From Pseudonocardiales bacterium (lineage in GTDB: Bacteria; Actinomycetota; Actinomycetes; Mycobacteriales; Pseudonocardiaceae): 64,000 nt of DNA. The translations under genes were made by a program, and so were the position numbers. Shown piece after piece: positions 1-10,494 of this stretch. The DNA lies in assembly GCA_023252195.1 (NCBI GenBank), contig JAHEXI010000002.1, positions 1-64,000 on the forward strand. Direction: 5' to 3'. Numbering within the stretch: the first letter of the stretch is position 1; each line of letters opens with the position of its first letter. The notes below the pieces were generated by a model. It was not told the origin of the DNA, did not search any database, and worked only from the letters and a program-made list of their open reading frames with translations.

Positions 1-1
1 C

Positions 2-112
2 GACTGCGTAGCCGCCGAACTCAACAACCGACCACGCCGTATCCTGGACTACCGAACCCCAGCAGAAGTCTTCGCCGACCTCCTGGCCAGCTCAATTGCT
101 TCCACCGGCTGA
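2..112 (+). mobile_element. IS30-family transposase, C-terminal end only (cut by window edge)
   Basis: The open frame entering from the left edge encodes 36 residues and stops at 110-112. It contains the typical IS30 C-terminus: an LNNRPRR stretch, then a TPAEVF motif shortly before the end. This part of the integrase-like transposase closes the catalytic domain. The rest of the element lies outside the window, so intactness cannot be judged. Its 3' end overlaps the 3' end of the convergent nuclease-like gene, so the insertion probably fixed that gene's present terminus. The IS right inverted repeat should lie just after 112 but could not be recognised without the other end. Confidence 0.75.
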
Positions 113-1302
113 CACCGCCCCCCCGAGAACGCTTCCATCCGCTGTGAACCAAATCGGAAGACGTGGTCTGTCCCTACAAATGGCAGGTCGGCCAGTCGTA
201 CTTCTGCGTCAAATACGGCATCAGTGCCTGGGAGTGTATAAACGGAGCCGATTCGTGTCTGCTGTCGTGGAGTGAGCAATTCGCGCGCGGAACGACGATC
301 ACCTACAAATGCCAATAGGCCAGCCGCTGACGTCCTGGCAAGAACGCGCGAGAACCACTCTGAGCGTTCCGGTGGGATGTAGAATCCTGGACGGGCGCCG
401 TGCTTGCCGCTGCGCCTTGGTATAGGTATGCCGGCGGATTCGCTTAGTTGCTCAACGGGCCCATTAAGTGACACTGACCGTCCTTCGGGTACGGCCAGGA
501 TCCCACTCCCTTCTGGATCAAGTATGCGCATCTCTATTCCGGCATCCCCAGCCAACGCTGTGGCCACAAGCAGGCCCGGAGGAGGTGCGGCATCTTCGTT
601 GACATCGCCAATAACAACCGCATTAACCTGAGCTGAGGCTTTTGCTAGCTGAGTGTGTTGCGCCTCCGGTCGACCATGGGAACCTTTGCATTCAACTGTC
701 ACAATACGAGCTGCTTCGTCACCTCGAAAGCCGACAAGGAAGTAGTCTGGTCGCAGTCGCGTATTCTCTCTGGATCGAACCCCCGCTCCGCGCAGCTTCC
801 AGCCAGCCTCTAAGGCGACGTCTGCATCAACGACGTCAAATCGATAGTCGGGGTGACGTTTGTTAACTATCCGAAGTGTCAGAGCAAGCGCAAAAGCTAT
901 GCCGAGATCCTCGGCTTGTATTGATTTGCGATGGTAACGCGGATCGCGCCCGTCCTGAGTGAGTTCCATTCGCCCGCGCGGGTTTGATTGCAGAGTGGTG
1001 ATGTACTTTAGGCAGCTCCAGTGTTGTGCGAGTGCGCGAGATGAACCTTGACCTGACAGAATTGTTGCTCGTCCCAACGTATGAAGCAATTCCCACGGGG
1101 TAATTATCATTCTCCCTTGATGCTCCTCTTTGGGTAGAGGAGTAAGTTGCGGTTTCCGTGCATGAGCCCGTTGAAATGTCGATCGACGGTCCGCGTCAAT
1201 CCTTTTCGCGCTGGCCTTGACCTTTCCTGCGAGGTATGGACTAGACTGAATGATGACGTGCGAAGGTTTAAATAGTTTGACCAAGGCCTCATTTAGATCC
1301 AT
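49..1302 (-). CDS. hypothetical protein with PD-(D/E)XK nuclease-like motif
   Basis: A 417-residue protein of unrecognised family. Residues 185-186 (PD in RPDYF) and 204-206 (ECK) match the spacing of a PD-(D/E)XK nuclease core, Pro-Asp then Glu-x-Lys about 17 residues later. That suggests a metal-dependent DNA or RNA nuclease, but this is inference from a short motif. The ATG at 1302 was chosen because GGAG lies 7 nt upstream; the frame is open further upstream but that part looks random. The last residues overlap the IS30 end, so the C-terminus may be foreign or truncated. Composition is poorer in GC than the core genes, which suggests transfer. It faces away from the DUF5677 gene; the two may form an accessory pair. 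Confidence 0.6.
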   Translation of the reverse strand: MDLNEALVKLFKPSHVIIQSSPYLAGKVKASAKRIDADRRSTFQRAHARKPQLTPLPKEEHQGRMIITPWELLHTLGRATILSGQGSSRALAQHWSCLKYITTLQSNPRGRMELTQDGRDPRYHRKSIQAEDLGIAFALALTLRIVNKRHPDYRFDVVDADVALEAGWKLRGAGVRSRENTRLRPDYFLVGFRGDEAARIVTVECKGSHGRPEAQHTQLAKASAQVNAVVIGDVNEDAAPPPGLLVATALAGDAGIEMRILDPEGSGILAVPEGRSVSLNGPVEQLSESAGIPIPRRSGKHGARPGFYIPPERSEWFSRVLARTSAAGLLAFVGDRRSARELLTPRQQTRIGSVYTLPGTDAVFDAEVRLADLPFVGTDHVFRFGSQRMEAFSGGRCQPVEAIELARRSAKTSAGVR

Positions 1303-1612
1303 CGTCCCACTCCGTTGAGTCCGCCGATCTCGTCCTATAGATCTACTGGCCCTACGGCAGTATGTCTGTACGCCAACTGGCGAAACCAGAGAGCACCCTG
1401 CGCGGGTGGGTAGTGACTTAAGGTGCTGTCTATCGTGACCAGGTGACGGCGTACACGGCAGCGCTGCACGGTACTGGGTAGCGTCTGGAAGCGGCCTTGA
1501 CACGGTAGAGGCCACTGGTTCGCTGGCAGCGAGGCAATACAGCAGCGAAGTACCGCAACCGTGCGACCCGCATCGCACCTGATCCAACCCCACCAGACTG
1601 CTTGACCAGCGC
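1303..1612. other. intergenic region between two divergent accessory genes, no gene recognised
   Basis: About 310 bases separate the two divergent starts. Short open frames on both strands have no recognisable domain and no good ribosome site. It must hold the promoters of the flanking genes, but I cannot point to clear -10 or -35 boxes. Confidence 0.5.
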
Positions 1613-3421
1613 ATGCACCCCCATCGCACCGCGCTGCCCCCAGTTGCGGCCCGGATGGGGTGCTGCTCAATCATCGGTGCGGCTCCGAATGCGGGTGGAG
1701 GCCAGGGAAGTGTCGGCGTCAAGTCCTACGGTGGTCACGTGTCGCTTCCACGCCCCAACCAGAGGCCCGGTCCGCTCGCTGGCCACGTCAGGAAGGGCCG
1801 CACCTATCGGTCGCCGCTCGCTGCGACCGGCGTCTTGCAGATCGGAGATTGGGTGCGGGACGACTTGCCAGATCTGCTGTGGCCGGTGCTCACGTTGTCC
1901 GAGCTCGGGACTGCAGAAGCCGTCCGATTCGTCCGCTGGCAGAAGGCTGTCCAGGAAGACCTCTCAGGGAAGGCTGAGCCACGCTTCATCGCCGAGTGCC
2001 TTGATGGCCGACTTACCAGCCTCGACCGGCTCGGTGCCCAAGTTCCGGACGCGAAGGCCGTGGCCAAGGCCCGGGCTGAGGAACGTGGATTGCTCCCGGA
2101 ATCCGTCGCGAGCGCCTTGGCTTCCTACCCGCTTCGCCCGGCTGAGTGGCTTGTAGATCGTGAAATGACACCTCCGGTCCGGGAAGAGATCGATCTGCTC
2201 GCACGGGCTGTACTCGGCGTACTCAAGGATGGGCACCGCGAAGCCGTTATCAAGTGTCTCTACATCTGGAGCGCCGTCCAAGCTGGCACCTTCAGGACGA
2301 GTGCCGAGACGATCGAATTGCTGCGACCCTATCCGAATGACCCCAAGACACGCGGCAAGGCTGACTCGGCTGTGCGGTCGATGTGGGAGGCGCACAAGGG
2401 GCTGCTGGTCCACGAAGACAAGAGCCACTTCGCGAACGCCATCAAGTGGGCCAAGGTCTTCTGGGGCGCGAACTCCATGACCTCACGCTGTATCCGGCGC
2501 CGCGACTTCGATACGGACGAGTCCGAGATCGAGGAGGGCACCGTGGACCTACCGACGGACACAGCATCCAATGGCGAGGAACCTGCCCCTGCTGCGGTGC
2601 CGGGCGAGGGCGCTCATCTTCGCCGGCTGGCGATGGACCTGCTCTCCAGTTATGTGGAGGCGCTCGAGACGTCGCCTGCGCGCCTCTACGCCCGGGAACA
2701 GCAGGAGGTTCACTCGGGGCTTGTCGCCCGTGCCGGACGCGATGTGATCACAGCGTTCGGCGCTCCGGACTTGTGGTGTATGGAGCACGGCGCCCACATC
2801 ATCCGGGTGCTGGTGGAGATCCGCATCTACATCCAGTGGATGGCGCGGCAGGACCCGTCGATCTACCGCGCCTTCCAAGAGTATGGAGCTGGCAAGGCGA
2901 AGCTGTACGCACGAATCATGGACGAACTCCCTGAGGAGGCGAGACGGCCTGACTTCGAGGAGGCCATCAAGGACCTGGAGACGCTAAGTCACAACGACGG
3001 GGTCATCGATCACCGAGTCGTGGATACCCGCGACTCATTCGCCGAGGGCATGTCCATACGGGCCATGGCTGAAGAATGCGGCCTTCTGGATCTCTACCGC
3101 CAGGCGTACTACATGGCGAGCGGGGTGGCGCACTCCGAATGGTGGTCGATTGAGACTCATGCGATGGAGCGCTGCCTGAACGTGCTTCATGGAGGGCACC
3201 TCATTCCAAGTCTTTCTCTTAACTCAGGCGGGAATGTCACCCTCGCGAGATCATGGGTTGATCAGCTCTACACGCTCATCCGGATCAGCCTGCAGATCCT
3301 CGGGACCGACGAGAACGCGGTAGAGAACGCATTCGCCTGGCTCGGCGCAGAAGCAGAAGAGGGACCGTCGGGGGGCGGGCCCACGGACGAGGGAGGAGTG
3401 GGCACCACCGGTCCTGCATGA
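1613..3421 (+). CDS. DUF5677-type hypothetical protein
   Basis: Up to 602 residues. The C-terminal half (roughly 340-550) resembles DUF5677: an aromatic, helix-rich stretch with RIYIQWMARQ, then YYMASGVAHSEWW, the conserved S-x2-AH region of this family. The function of DUF5677 is unknown. The N-terminal half is helical and unrecognised, with an acidic linker around 300-325. The start is uncertain. The ATG at 1613 has no ribosome site and the first 40-60 residues look non-coding; a GTG at 1739 is a reasonable alternative. It faces away from the nuclease-like gene and may belong with it in an accessory, perhaps defensive, unit. Confidence 0.6.
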   Translation: MHPHRTALPPVAARMGCCSIIGAAPNAGGGQGSVGVKSYGGHVSLPRPNQRPGPLAGHVRKGRTYRSPLAATGVLQIGDWVRDDLPDLLWPVLTLSELGTAEAVRFVRWQKAVQEDLSGKAEPRFIAECLDGRLTSLDRLGAQVPDAKAVAKARAEERGLLPESVASALASYPLRPAEWLVDREMTPPVREEIDLLARAVLGVLKDGHREAVIKCLYIWSAVQAGTFRTSAETIELLRPYPNDPKTRGKADSAVRSMWEAHKGLLVHEDKSHFANAIKWAKVFWGANSMTSRCIRRRDFDTDESEIEEGTVDLPTDTASNGEEPAPAAVPGEGAHLRRLAMDLLSSYVEALETSPARLYAREQQEVHSGLVARAGRDVITAFGAPDLWCMEHGAHIIRVLVEIRIYIQWMARQDPSIYRAFQEYGAGKAKLYARIMDELPEEARRPDFEEAIKDLETLSHNDGVIDHRVVDTRDSFAEGMSIRAMAEECGLLDLYRQAYYMASGVAHSEWWSIETHAMERCLNVLHGGHLIPSLSLNSGGNVTLARSWVDQLYTLIRISLQILGTDENAVENAFAWLGAEAEEGPSGGGPTDEGGVGTTGPA

Positions 3422-4522
<1,101 letters not shown>

Positions 4523-4606
4523 CTGTGCGCGGGTGCCGACGCACGCTGTGGCGTGTTGGCCGAGAGGATCTAACTGAAGATCACAGCGCTGGGGAGCTTG
4601 GTCGGG

Positions 4607-5554
4607 TCAGTTCAAGTGCAGGGTGGCTACTACTGGCCGGTGGTCGGATCCTGGTTCGTCGCGGCGGGTGGTGGGTGTGTCGGTGATGGAGGGAATGTCG
4701 AGATCACCGGTGGTCAGGTCACCGTCGCGCACACCGCGCTCTACAGCGTGACTGACCAGGATGTGATCGATCAGCTCGCGCTGGCCATGGTAAATGCGGG
4801 TGAAGCGCTGTGCCGGTGGGATTCGGGGTGCGAGGTTCCACAGCCGCGATCCGTCGCCGTGGTCAGGGTGGTCATGGCCGGGGGTGCCGATCTCCGAGCC
4901 GGGTGGGCCGAGCAGGATCTGGGTGGTCGCGGCTTGTGGTTCGTCGTTGAGATCACCCAGGACGATCACCGCGCGGTTTTGGCCCTGGCCGCCCAACAGC
5001 TCGGTGGCATAGGCCCGGACGGTGGCGGCTTCGGCGGATCGTCGGTTGAGTGCGTACACCGCGAAGCGGGCCCGCTGGTCCTCATCGCGGGGCGAGAACC
5101 GGCCGCCGGAGAAGGTGAGCAGCTTGGACTTCAGATGGCACGAAACCAGATCCAGCGTTCGCCCGGCCAGCTCGACCTGGACATGCAGTGCTGGGCGACC
5201 CATCAGGCTGATGGTGGTGTCGGTGTCGTCGACCTGGATAGGGCGCAGCTGGGGGAGGAACTCGCGGACCTGGTTCACCCGATCTAGGGGGAGCTGGGAG
5301 AGGAACCCGACTCGGATACCGCGTCCATCAGGATCGGCCAGCTCGCTGCGCCAACCCGGACCCAGTCGGTCGATCAGATCCTTGAGCGCCTCGGGCTCGC
5401 CCACTTCCTGTACGGCCAAGACGTCGGGGGCCAGCTTGGTGATCGTTTTGGCCAGCGCAGTCAGCGTTGCCTCGTAGGCCTGCTCGGATTTCGGCCCGGC
5501 CTCGCTACCGGGCCGGAAAAGGTTTTCCAAATTCCAGGTACCAACCTTGACCAC
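4607..5554 (-). CDS. endonuclease/exonuclease/phosphatase family protein
   Basis: A 315-residue hydrolase of the EEP fold. All family motifs are visible: WNLEN (7-11), metal-binding Glu50 in VQEVG, HLKSK from His140, GDLND (200-204), IDHI around 262-265 and SDHRP from 303. The fold cleaves phosphodiester or phosphomonoester bonds with a divalent metal; the substrate here is unknown. The GTG start at 5554 has an AGGCGG-like ribosome site. There is no signal peptide, so it is probably cytoplasmic. It converges on the rox fragment and seems to be one of the few intact genes of this decayed stretch. Confidence 0.85.
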   Translation of the reverse strand: MVKVGTWNLENLFRPGSEAGPKSEQAYEATLTALAKTITKLAPDVLAVQEVGEPEALKDLIDRLGPGWRSELADPDGRGIRVGFLSQLPLDRVNQVREFLPQLRPIQVDDTDTTISLMGRPALHVQVELAGRTLDLVSCHLKSKLLTFSGGRFSPRDEDQRARFAVYALNRRSAEAATVRAYATELLGGQGQNRAVIVLGDLNDEPQAATTQILLGPPGSEIGTPGHDHPDHGDGSRLWNLAPRIPPAQRFTRIYHGQRELIDHILVSHAVERGVRDGDLTTGDLDIPSITDTPTTRRDEPGSDHRPVVATLHLN

Positions 5555-6010
5555 GATTCACCGCCTGTCCGGTTCAGTCCGGGCAAGCCTGGCGGAGCCC
5601 CGGAGAGCACAGAAGAGCCACCCGGGCGACATTTGCCTCTGAAGCCACTGCGGGTCGAGCAGGAGCAGCTATTACGATCGAAAGTCAGTCCGGCCGAACC
5701 CGGCCAGTTGCGATCAACATTGCAATGACTACCGGCACAGGCCGGAACTGAGCAAACCTGTGGAAACCACTCCTCGACAGTTTCGGCCCCGTTCTCGGTG
5801 AGCATGTAGGTCACCCGTTCCACCCATACGACGATCGCATCGTCAGCCTTGGCCTGCACCACAGTGTCGACACCGGTATCGGTCATGACGTGATCATCGC
5901 GGCATGGTGGAATAACGCCAAGGCAACATACTGCCATGCCGCTGAGCGCGACGTGGTGTTGAGCCGGCGATCCACAGTTGATGGAGCCGCGTGGCCGTAC
6001 CCTTGGCGGC
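5555..6010. other. 456-base gap, no convincing gene
   Basis: A frame on the minus strand starting at an ATG at 5886 (MTDTGVD) gives about 50 plausible residues and then runs, poor in codon pattern, into the EEP gene. I do not call it. The region must also contain the promoter of the EEP gene. Confidence 0.4.
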
Positions 6011-6468
6011 ATGTTGGAGGCCAAAAAGGTCAACCTGTGGCGTAACCGCTACGAAATCGTTGCCGACGGCCAGTCACTTGCGATGTGGGAGGGTCGTGTC
6101 TGGCGCAGTGGTGGGGCCTGCGAGCTGGCGGGACGCCGCTATGACGTGAAGTCCAACGTGTGGGTACGCGATTCGAGATGACCGACGAGGCATCGATGAT
6201 CGTCGCAACGGCCGATCGGGTCGGCCGTAAGCGGTGGACGGTGGAGGCGAGCGGTCGAACATACCGCTTTCAGCGAGTGTCATGGTGGCGATCCGAGGAG
6301 TTACTCGTCGCCGATGGCCGGCCGGTGGGTTCCGTTCGGCGGGTGAGCCGCTGGCGAAGCGACGCTGTGGCCGACCTGCCTGACCTGCCGCTGCCGTTGC
6401 AGGTCTTCGTCGTTGTTGTCGTTATGACCATGTGGGACGCGCAGGCTGCAGCCGCCGCTGGCGGGTGA
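6011..6468 (+). pseudogene. conserved actinobacterial hypothetical protein, one frameshift
   Basis: Two frames joined by an ATGA overlap look like one protein of about 150 residues. The first encodes MLEAKKVNLWRNRYEIVADG and ends ...YDVKSNVW; the second continues GTRFEMTDEAS, then WTVEASGRTYRF and a hydrophobic tail near LPLQVFVVVVVMTMWDAQ. From recollection of the family, the join should read VWGTRF. Restoring one G in the TGGG run at about 6160 would do this. The C-terminal segment could be a single membrane helix. The function is unknown. Either a real frameshift or a homopolymer sequencing error explains the break. Confidence 0.55.
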
Positions 6469-6675
6469 GGACCCAGGTCTTCCCCCAATCACGAGCCGCG
6501 TACTCGGCGGCGGCACGCCGAGCGGCACACTCTCATGCCGCTGACCGTGCGATGCTCGCACAGGGTGCGTCGAGGGCCCGGGACGAACCGCAACATGGCA
6601 GGTGGGACGGCCCTCTGAAATGCGAAGCTTGGGCAGCCAGCGCATTCCCGCAAGACACGCCCGCAGTAGCGCCCC

Positions 6676-6790
6676 CGGTGCGGGTAGTCAACACCATACG
6701 GCTCCACCGAAGCCCGGCATCGGTCACGCCCTAGATCGACGCGCTACGCGGCAGTCCATACGGCTGAAGGTACCTCTAGCAAGGTGTCTT
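6676..6790. repeat. diverged copy 1 of a ~110-base repeat, DUF222-HNH 3' relic
   Basis: The stretch around GCGGGTAGTCAACACCATA, through ATCGACGCGCTA, to GGTACCTCTAGCAAG recurs with scattered differences and one insertion at 17941-18068. In the second place it directly follows the remains of a DUF222-HNH gene read on the minus strand. The simplest explanation is that both are leftovers of the 3' ends of related HNH genes. Confidence 0.6.
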
Positions 6791-6837
6791 GTTGCGCTGT
6801 TTCCTTTGATTGGAACCCTCTCCAATCCCGGCGGCAC

Positions 6838-7010
6838 TGCGAGCTGCGCGGGCTGACCGACCAGGAGCTGGTGGTCCTCGGGCTGCTCATCGAGGGCTGG
6901 TCCAACGCGCGCATCGCCGCCGCGTTGGTCATCGCGCCACGGACGGTGGCCGCCCATGTGGAGCACATCCTGGCCAAGCCCGGCGCCGGGACCGCCCTCC
7001 GGCCGGGTGT
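6838..7010 (+). pseudogene. LuxR-type (GerE) helix-turn-helix fragment
   Basis: The frame carries LTDQELVVLGLLIEGWSNAR, then IAAALVIAPRTVAAHVEHIL, a complete GerE DNA-binding helix-turn-helix as found at the C-terminus of LuxR regulators. No sensor domain precedes it. Shortly after the recognition helix the expected C-terminal residues are lost by frameshift near 7000. This is a remnant, probably of a large LuxR-family or AfsR/LAL-type regulator. Confidence 0.6.
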
Positions 7011-7156
7011 ACGCCGGCCCAGGTGCCACTGTGTTGATGCGGACCGGAGTTGCGTGCCGACCAACCGTCGGTGTACGGATCACGAACTCACTGGACACCG
7101 TGAGCCGAGCTGTTGCTCCAAGTCAGGACGGCGAGCAGACGGCAGACTATCTGGGC

Positions 7157-7626
7157 ATGCAAGGTTTGCTCGCGAGTGTGATTGCCGTCGTGGGGATGCT
7201 GTTGGGCTCCACCGTCACCTTCGTGTTCCAGCGCGTTAACGCAGGGCGCGTCGAGAGATTCGCTCGCGACGAGCGGCTGCGCCAGGAGCGAATAGCGGCC
7301 TACAGCGGTTTTGCCGGGCGATCACCGAACTCCGGCGAGGAGTCATCAGCCTCTGGTTCGTCCGCCAACGCGATGATGCCGCACGCCTTGAGCTCTACGC
7401 TGCACGTGCAGCGTCTGATCGCCCAGGGGCAGCTGCCGATCATGCACGGTTTCGGGTGCAGCTGCTTGCCGAAAACCCTGATCTCCTGGCGCTGGCCGAC
7501 GCCACGTTCGAACCGATCGGTGCGATACACCATGCCGCAGATCGGGCTGAGCTGGTGGAGCATGAGAACCGGTGCCAGGATCTGCTAAGGCGTTCATCAC
7601 GGCGGCAGGCGCCCCAGGTTCGATGA
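7157..7626 (+). pseudogene. conserved hypothetical membrane-anchored protein, frameshifted
   Basis: The ATG at 7157 begins MQGLLASVIAVVGMLLGSTV, an N-terminal membrane helix, then a basic ERFARDERLRQERIAAYS segment. At about 7316 the frame is lost; in the next frame the protein continues ITELRRGVISLWF, then VQLLAENPDLLALADATFEP and VEHENRCQDLL. A second single-base loss (AAGG for AAAGG, about 7588) probably precedes the end, where the expected KAFITAA is out of frame. The intact family, seen in many actinomycetes, has about 155 residues and no known function. Two indels make it a likely pseudogene. Confidence 0.55.
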
Positions 7627-8012
7627 CCGCTCACATTTTCGTACGCCGTGCCGATCCGGGTGAGCCGGCCGCCATCCACCAGAACAACCGCGCAGCACAA
7701 TCGCGGCATCGTCGCTGACGAATTTAGACCGGCCTTGGAAACGCACGCTCATGCCGACGACCGTGAGTTCACCCCCTGCATCGTGATGCTGCTCGACGCA
7801 TCACCGTGCAACTCCCGTCGAGGTGGATCGTTCCTTGTGGTTGAGCCACGCCATGCCGTGCCAGAGTCCAAGCTCGGCCGTGAACAGCACAGGATGGCGC
7901 CGTTGATGTCCCGGTTGCCGTACCCTTGCGGGAATCTTTACCGGACGGGTCTTATGGGACACCCTCATCCACGCAACCCGTCTGGCCTGCATCGTTCCCG
8001 TAGAGGGTTCGG
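7627..8012. other. 386-base gap, nothing recognised
   Basis: Only short frames without domain or ribosome site. It follows the 3' end of a pseudogene and the 3' end of the XRE regulator, so a terminator would be expected, but no strong hairpin with a T-run was seen. Confidence 0.4.
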
Positions 8013-8927
8013 CTACTGAGACGGTGTTTCGGCGGCGTTGGAGGCGGGTGTGGTGTCGGCGAGGTGGGTGGTGGCCCAGGTGGCGAGGAGGGTCATGGCG
8101 TCGGCGGAGGGGGTACCGGGTTCGGGGGTGTAGATGGTCAGGACCAGGCCGGGGTCGGCGGGAAGTGGCATCGTCTCGTAGGCGACCTCGATGTCGCCGA
8201 CGACGGGGTGGTGAAAGCTCTTGGTGCCGGTGTAGTGCAGGCGCACGTTGTGCTTGGCCCACCGCACCCGGAACTCCTCGCTGCGGGTGGACAGCTCCCC
8301 GACCAGATCCGAGATGCCCCGGTCGTAGGGGTCGCGTCCGGCGTCAGTGCGCAGCAGGTTGACCGCGCTATTGGCCATCCATTCCCAGTCTGGGTAGAAC
8401 TCCCGCGCTCGGGGATCGAGGAAGCAGAACCGGACGAAGTTGACCGGGCGGCTGGGGTCGGGACGCAGCGGGTCGGGGTAGAGCGGGGAGTAGAAGGCGT
8501 AGGCCAGCTGGTTGCCGCAGACGAAGTCTTGGCGGGCGTTGCGCACGAAGGCGGGCACGGTCGTGGCGTCGAGCATGCGCTGCACCATCGGCCGGATGGT
8601 CTTGGTGCGGCGGGGCCGAGACCGCCGGGGGCTGGTGGTGGCGCTGCGGTGTAGGTCGAACAGGTGGGAGCGTTCGGCCTCGTCGAGCTGCAGGGCACGG
8701 GCGAGGGCGTCGAGTACGGATTCGGAGACGCCGTGGACTTTTCCGCGCTCGATCTGGGTGTAGTAGTCGACCGAGAGCCCGGCCAGGGTGGCGACGTCTT
8801 GGCGGCGCAGCCCGGGTACGCGGCGCTTGGCGGCGTCATAGATCGGCAGCCCGACCTGGTCGGGGGTGATCCGGGCGCGCCGCGAGGCCAGGAACGCACC
8901 GATCTCCGCATGGTTCTGCGTGCCCAT
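8013..8927 (-). CDS. XRE-family regulator with MmyB-like ligand-binding domain
   Basis: A 304-residue regulator. Residues about 15-90 form an XRE helix-turn-helix (RRQDVATLAGLSVDYYTQIE, then a basic segment). The rest matches the MmyB-like ligand-binding domain of actinobacteria: VQRMLDATTVPAFVRNARQD, then LDPRAREFYPDWE and FHHPVVGDIEVAYE. Such proteins usually repress an adjacent oxidoreductase operon and are thought to bind a small hydrophobic ligand. The neighbour here is exactly that: a divergent operon of lipoprotein, SDR, zinc dehydrogenase and cupin starting at 9070. The shared intergenic region holds a perfect palindrome. Confidence 0.88.
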   Translation of the reverse strand: MGTQNHAEIGAFLASRRARITPDQVGLPIYDAAKRRVPGLRRQDVATLAGLSVDYYTQIERGKVHGVSESVLDALARALQLDEAERSHLFDLHRSATTSPRRSRPRRTKTIRPMVQRMLDATTVPAFVRNARQDFVCGNQLAYAFYSPLYPDPLRPDPSRPVNFVRFCFLDPRAREFYPDWEWMANSAVNLLRTDAGRDPYDRGISDLVGELSTRSEEFRVRWAKHNVRLHYTGTKSFHHPVVGDIEVAYETMPLPADPGLVLTIYTPEPGTPSADAMTLLATWATTHLADTTPASNAAETPSQ

Positions 8928-8971
8928 ACCGCCGACGCTACGACGCCCAGGCCACCGCAGCCAGGTTCTGT

Positions 8972-8998
8972 GAGGGGGGTGCTGCCAGCACCCCCCTC
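8972..8998. promoter_or_regulatory. perfect palindrome, candidate operator of the divergent XRE/oxidoreductase locus
   Basis: Two 12-base arms, GAGGGGGGTGCT and its exact complement, flank the 3-base centre GCC. It lies between the divergent starts at 8927 and 9070, about 45 bases from the first and 72 from the second. This position and the lack of a T-run favour an operator over a terminator. Confidence 0.55.
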
Positions 8999-9069
8999 AT
9001 CGTCGCCTCCCACGTGCGCGACATGCGGCGTTGCATGGGTGTCGGACATCGAGGAAGCAAGGGAGAACC

Positions 9070-9602
9070 GTGAGCGCCAAGCAACTGCGTCCCGTGGTTA
9101 CCGGGGTTCTGGTGGTCGCGGCCGTCACGTTGACCGCAACCGGCGTGGCCGCGTGCGGGTCGTCCTCGACCGGGCCCGCAGACCACACAGCGACCACGAG
9201 TTCACAGCCCACCACATCGCGGCCCGGCCAGAAGGATTCCATCATGCGTATTCGACTCACTGTCGGCGAGGCCAGCGCCACCGCTCGCCTGTATGACAAC
9301 GATACGGCCCGCGGTTTCGCGTCCCTGCTGCCGGTGACGATCACGGTGGACGACCTGGGCGGCCGGGAGAAAGCGGGGGCGCTGCCGCGCGAACTCACCG
9401 GCGGGCGTGGGCAGAGCGAGTACCGAGCCGGTCAGCTCGGCTACTGGCCGCCCAGCAAGGACCTGGCCCTTTACCACCTGAGGAGGGCTTCCGGATTCCG
9501 GGCCCCGGGATCGTGATGATCGGCGAGATCGAGTCCGGACTCGACGCCATCACCGGCGCCAGCGACAACGACACGCTGACCATCACCGTCGCCGACGACT
9601 GA
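9070..9602 (+). pseudogene. cyclophilin-like fold lipoprotein, one frameshift
   Basis: The GTG at 9070 follows AGGGAGAA. The N-terminus is a lipoprotein signal: a basic start, the hydrophobic run VVTGVLVVAAVTLTATGVAA, then Cys as lipobox residue. A small cyclophilin-like beta-barrel domain follows (MRIRLTVGEASATARLYDN, then SLLPVTITVDDLGGREKAG and GYWPPSKDLALY). The frame breaks at about 9481; one base later it resumes EEGFRIPGPGIVMIGEIESG and ends properly at 9602. One missing G in CTGAGGAGG explains it. It is first gene of the SDR/ADH/cupin operon. Without a sequencing check I call it broken. Confidence 0.6.
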
Positions 9603-9630
9603 CCCGAACACACCGAAAAGGAGCATTCTT

Positions 9631-10398
9631 GTGAACCCGACCTACGAATTCTCCGGCCGCGTCGCGTTCGTCACCGGCGCCAGTTCCGGGATGGGCCTGG
9701 CCACCGCCTGGGCCTTCGCCGAAGCCGGTGCCGCGGTGACCCTCGTCGACGTCGACGACCAGGCGCTGCACGCGGCGGACACCCAGCTTCGCGACGCCGG
9801 GCACCGGATATTGGCCGTGCACTGCGACGTCGCCGACGAAGCCCAGGTCGCGGCTGCGGTCGGCGCGACTGTCGAGGCGTTCGGCAGCCTCGACATGGCC
9901 TACAACAATGCCGGTATCCAAGCCCCGGTCACTGATGCCGCCGACGAGCCCGCCGAGATGTTCGATCGCGTCAATGCCATCAATCTGCGCGGTATCTGGG
10001 CCAGCATGAAACACGAACTCGCCCACATGCGTACTCAGGGCTCCGGGGCCATCGTGAACTGCTCGTCGCTCGGCGGCCTGGTGGGCCTGCCGGGCCGCGC
10101 TGCCTACCACGCTTCCAAACATGGTGTCATCGGACTCACCCGATCCGCTGCGCTTGAGTACGCCCCACGCGGGATCCGCATCAACGCCATCTGCCCCGGC
10201 ACCATCGAGACGCCGATGGTCGCCCGGATGATCGCCGCCGGCGACCTCGACGCCGACGAAGCCGCCGCCAACCAGCCCATCGGCAGGCTCGGCACCGCCG
10301 AGGAAATGGCCGCCGCCGTGCTCTGGCTGTGCAGCCCCGCCGCCAGCTTCGTCGTCGGTGTCGCCCTGCCAGTCGACGGCGGCTACACCGCCCGCTGA
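9631..10398 (+). CDS. SDR family NAD(P)-dependent oxidoreductase
   Basis: A 255-residue classical short-chain dehydrogenase. The cofactor motif TGASSGMG is at 15-22, NNAG near 92, and the catalytic Ser with YHASK near 155-165. PGTIETPM follows the active site as usual, and the C-terminus ends VDGGYTAR. It oxidises an alcohol or reduces a ketone with NAD(P)(H); the substrate is not predictable. The GTG start has AAAAGGAG upstream. It is 29 bases after the lipoprotein gene and about 100 before the zinc dehydrogenase, hence one operon under the divergent XRE regulator. Confidence 0.9.
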   Translation: MNPTYEFSGRVAFVTGASSGMGLATAWAFAEAGAAVTLVDVDDQALHAADTQLRDAGHRILAVHCDVADEAQVAAAVGATVEAFGSLDMAYNNAGIQAPVTDAADEPAEMFDRVNAINLRGIWASMKHELAHMRTQGSGAIVNCSSLGGLVGLPGRAAYHASKHGVIGLTRSAALEYAPRGIRINAICPGTIETPMVARMIAAGDLDADEAAANQPIGRLGTAEEMAAAVLWLCSPAASFVVGVALPVDGGYTAR

Positions 10399-10494
10399 AC
10401 CCCACCCGTGCACCTACGCAGACCCGACATCCGACACCCCGACCTCACCAATCCGAGCTTGCATCACCGACATCTCGACCAGAAGGAGCGCACC

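Noticed and set aside
5461-5886. possible small minus-strand gene starting MTDTGVD
   Set aside because: The first 50 residues look plausible but the frame then runs through the EEP gene start, and there is no ribosome site.
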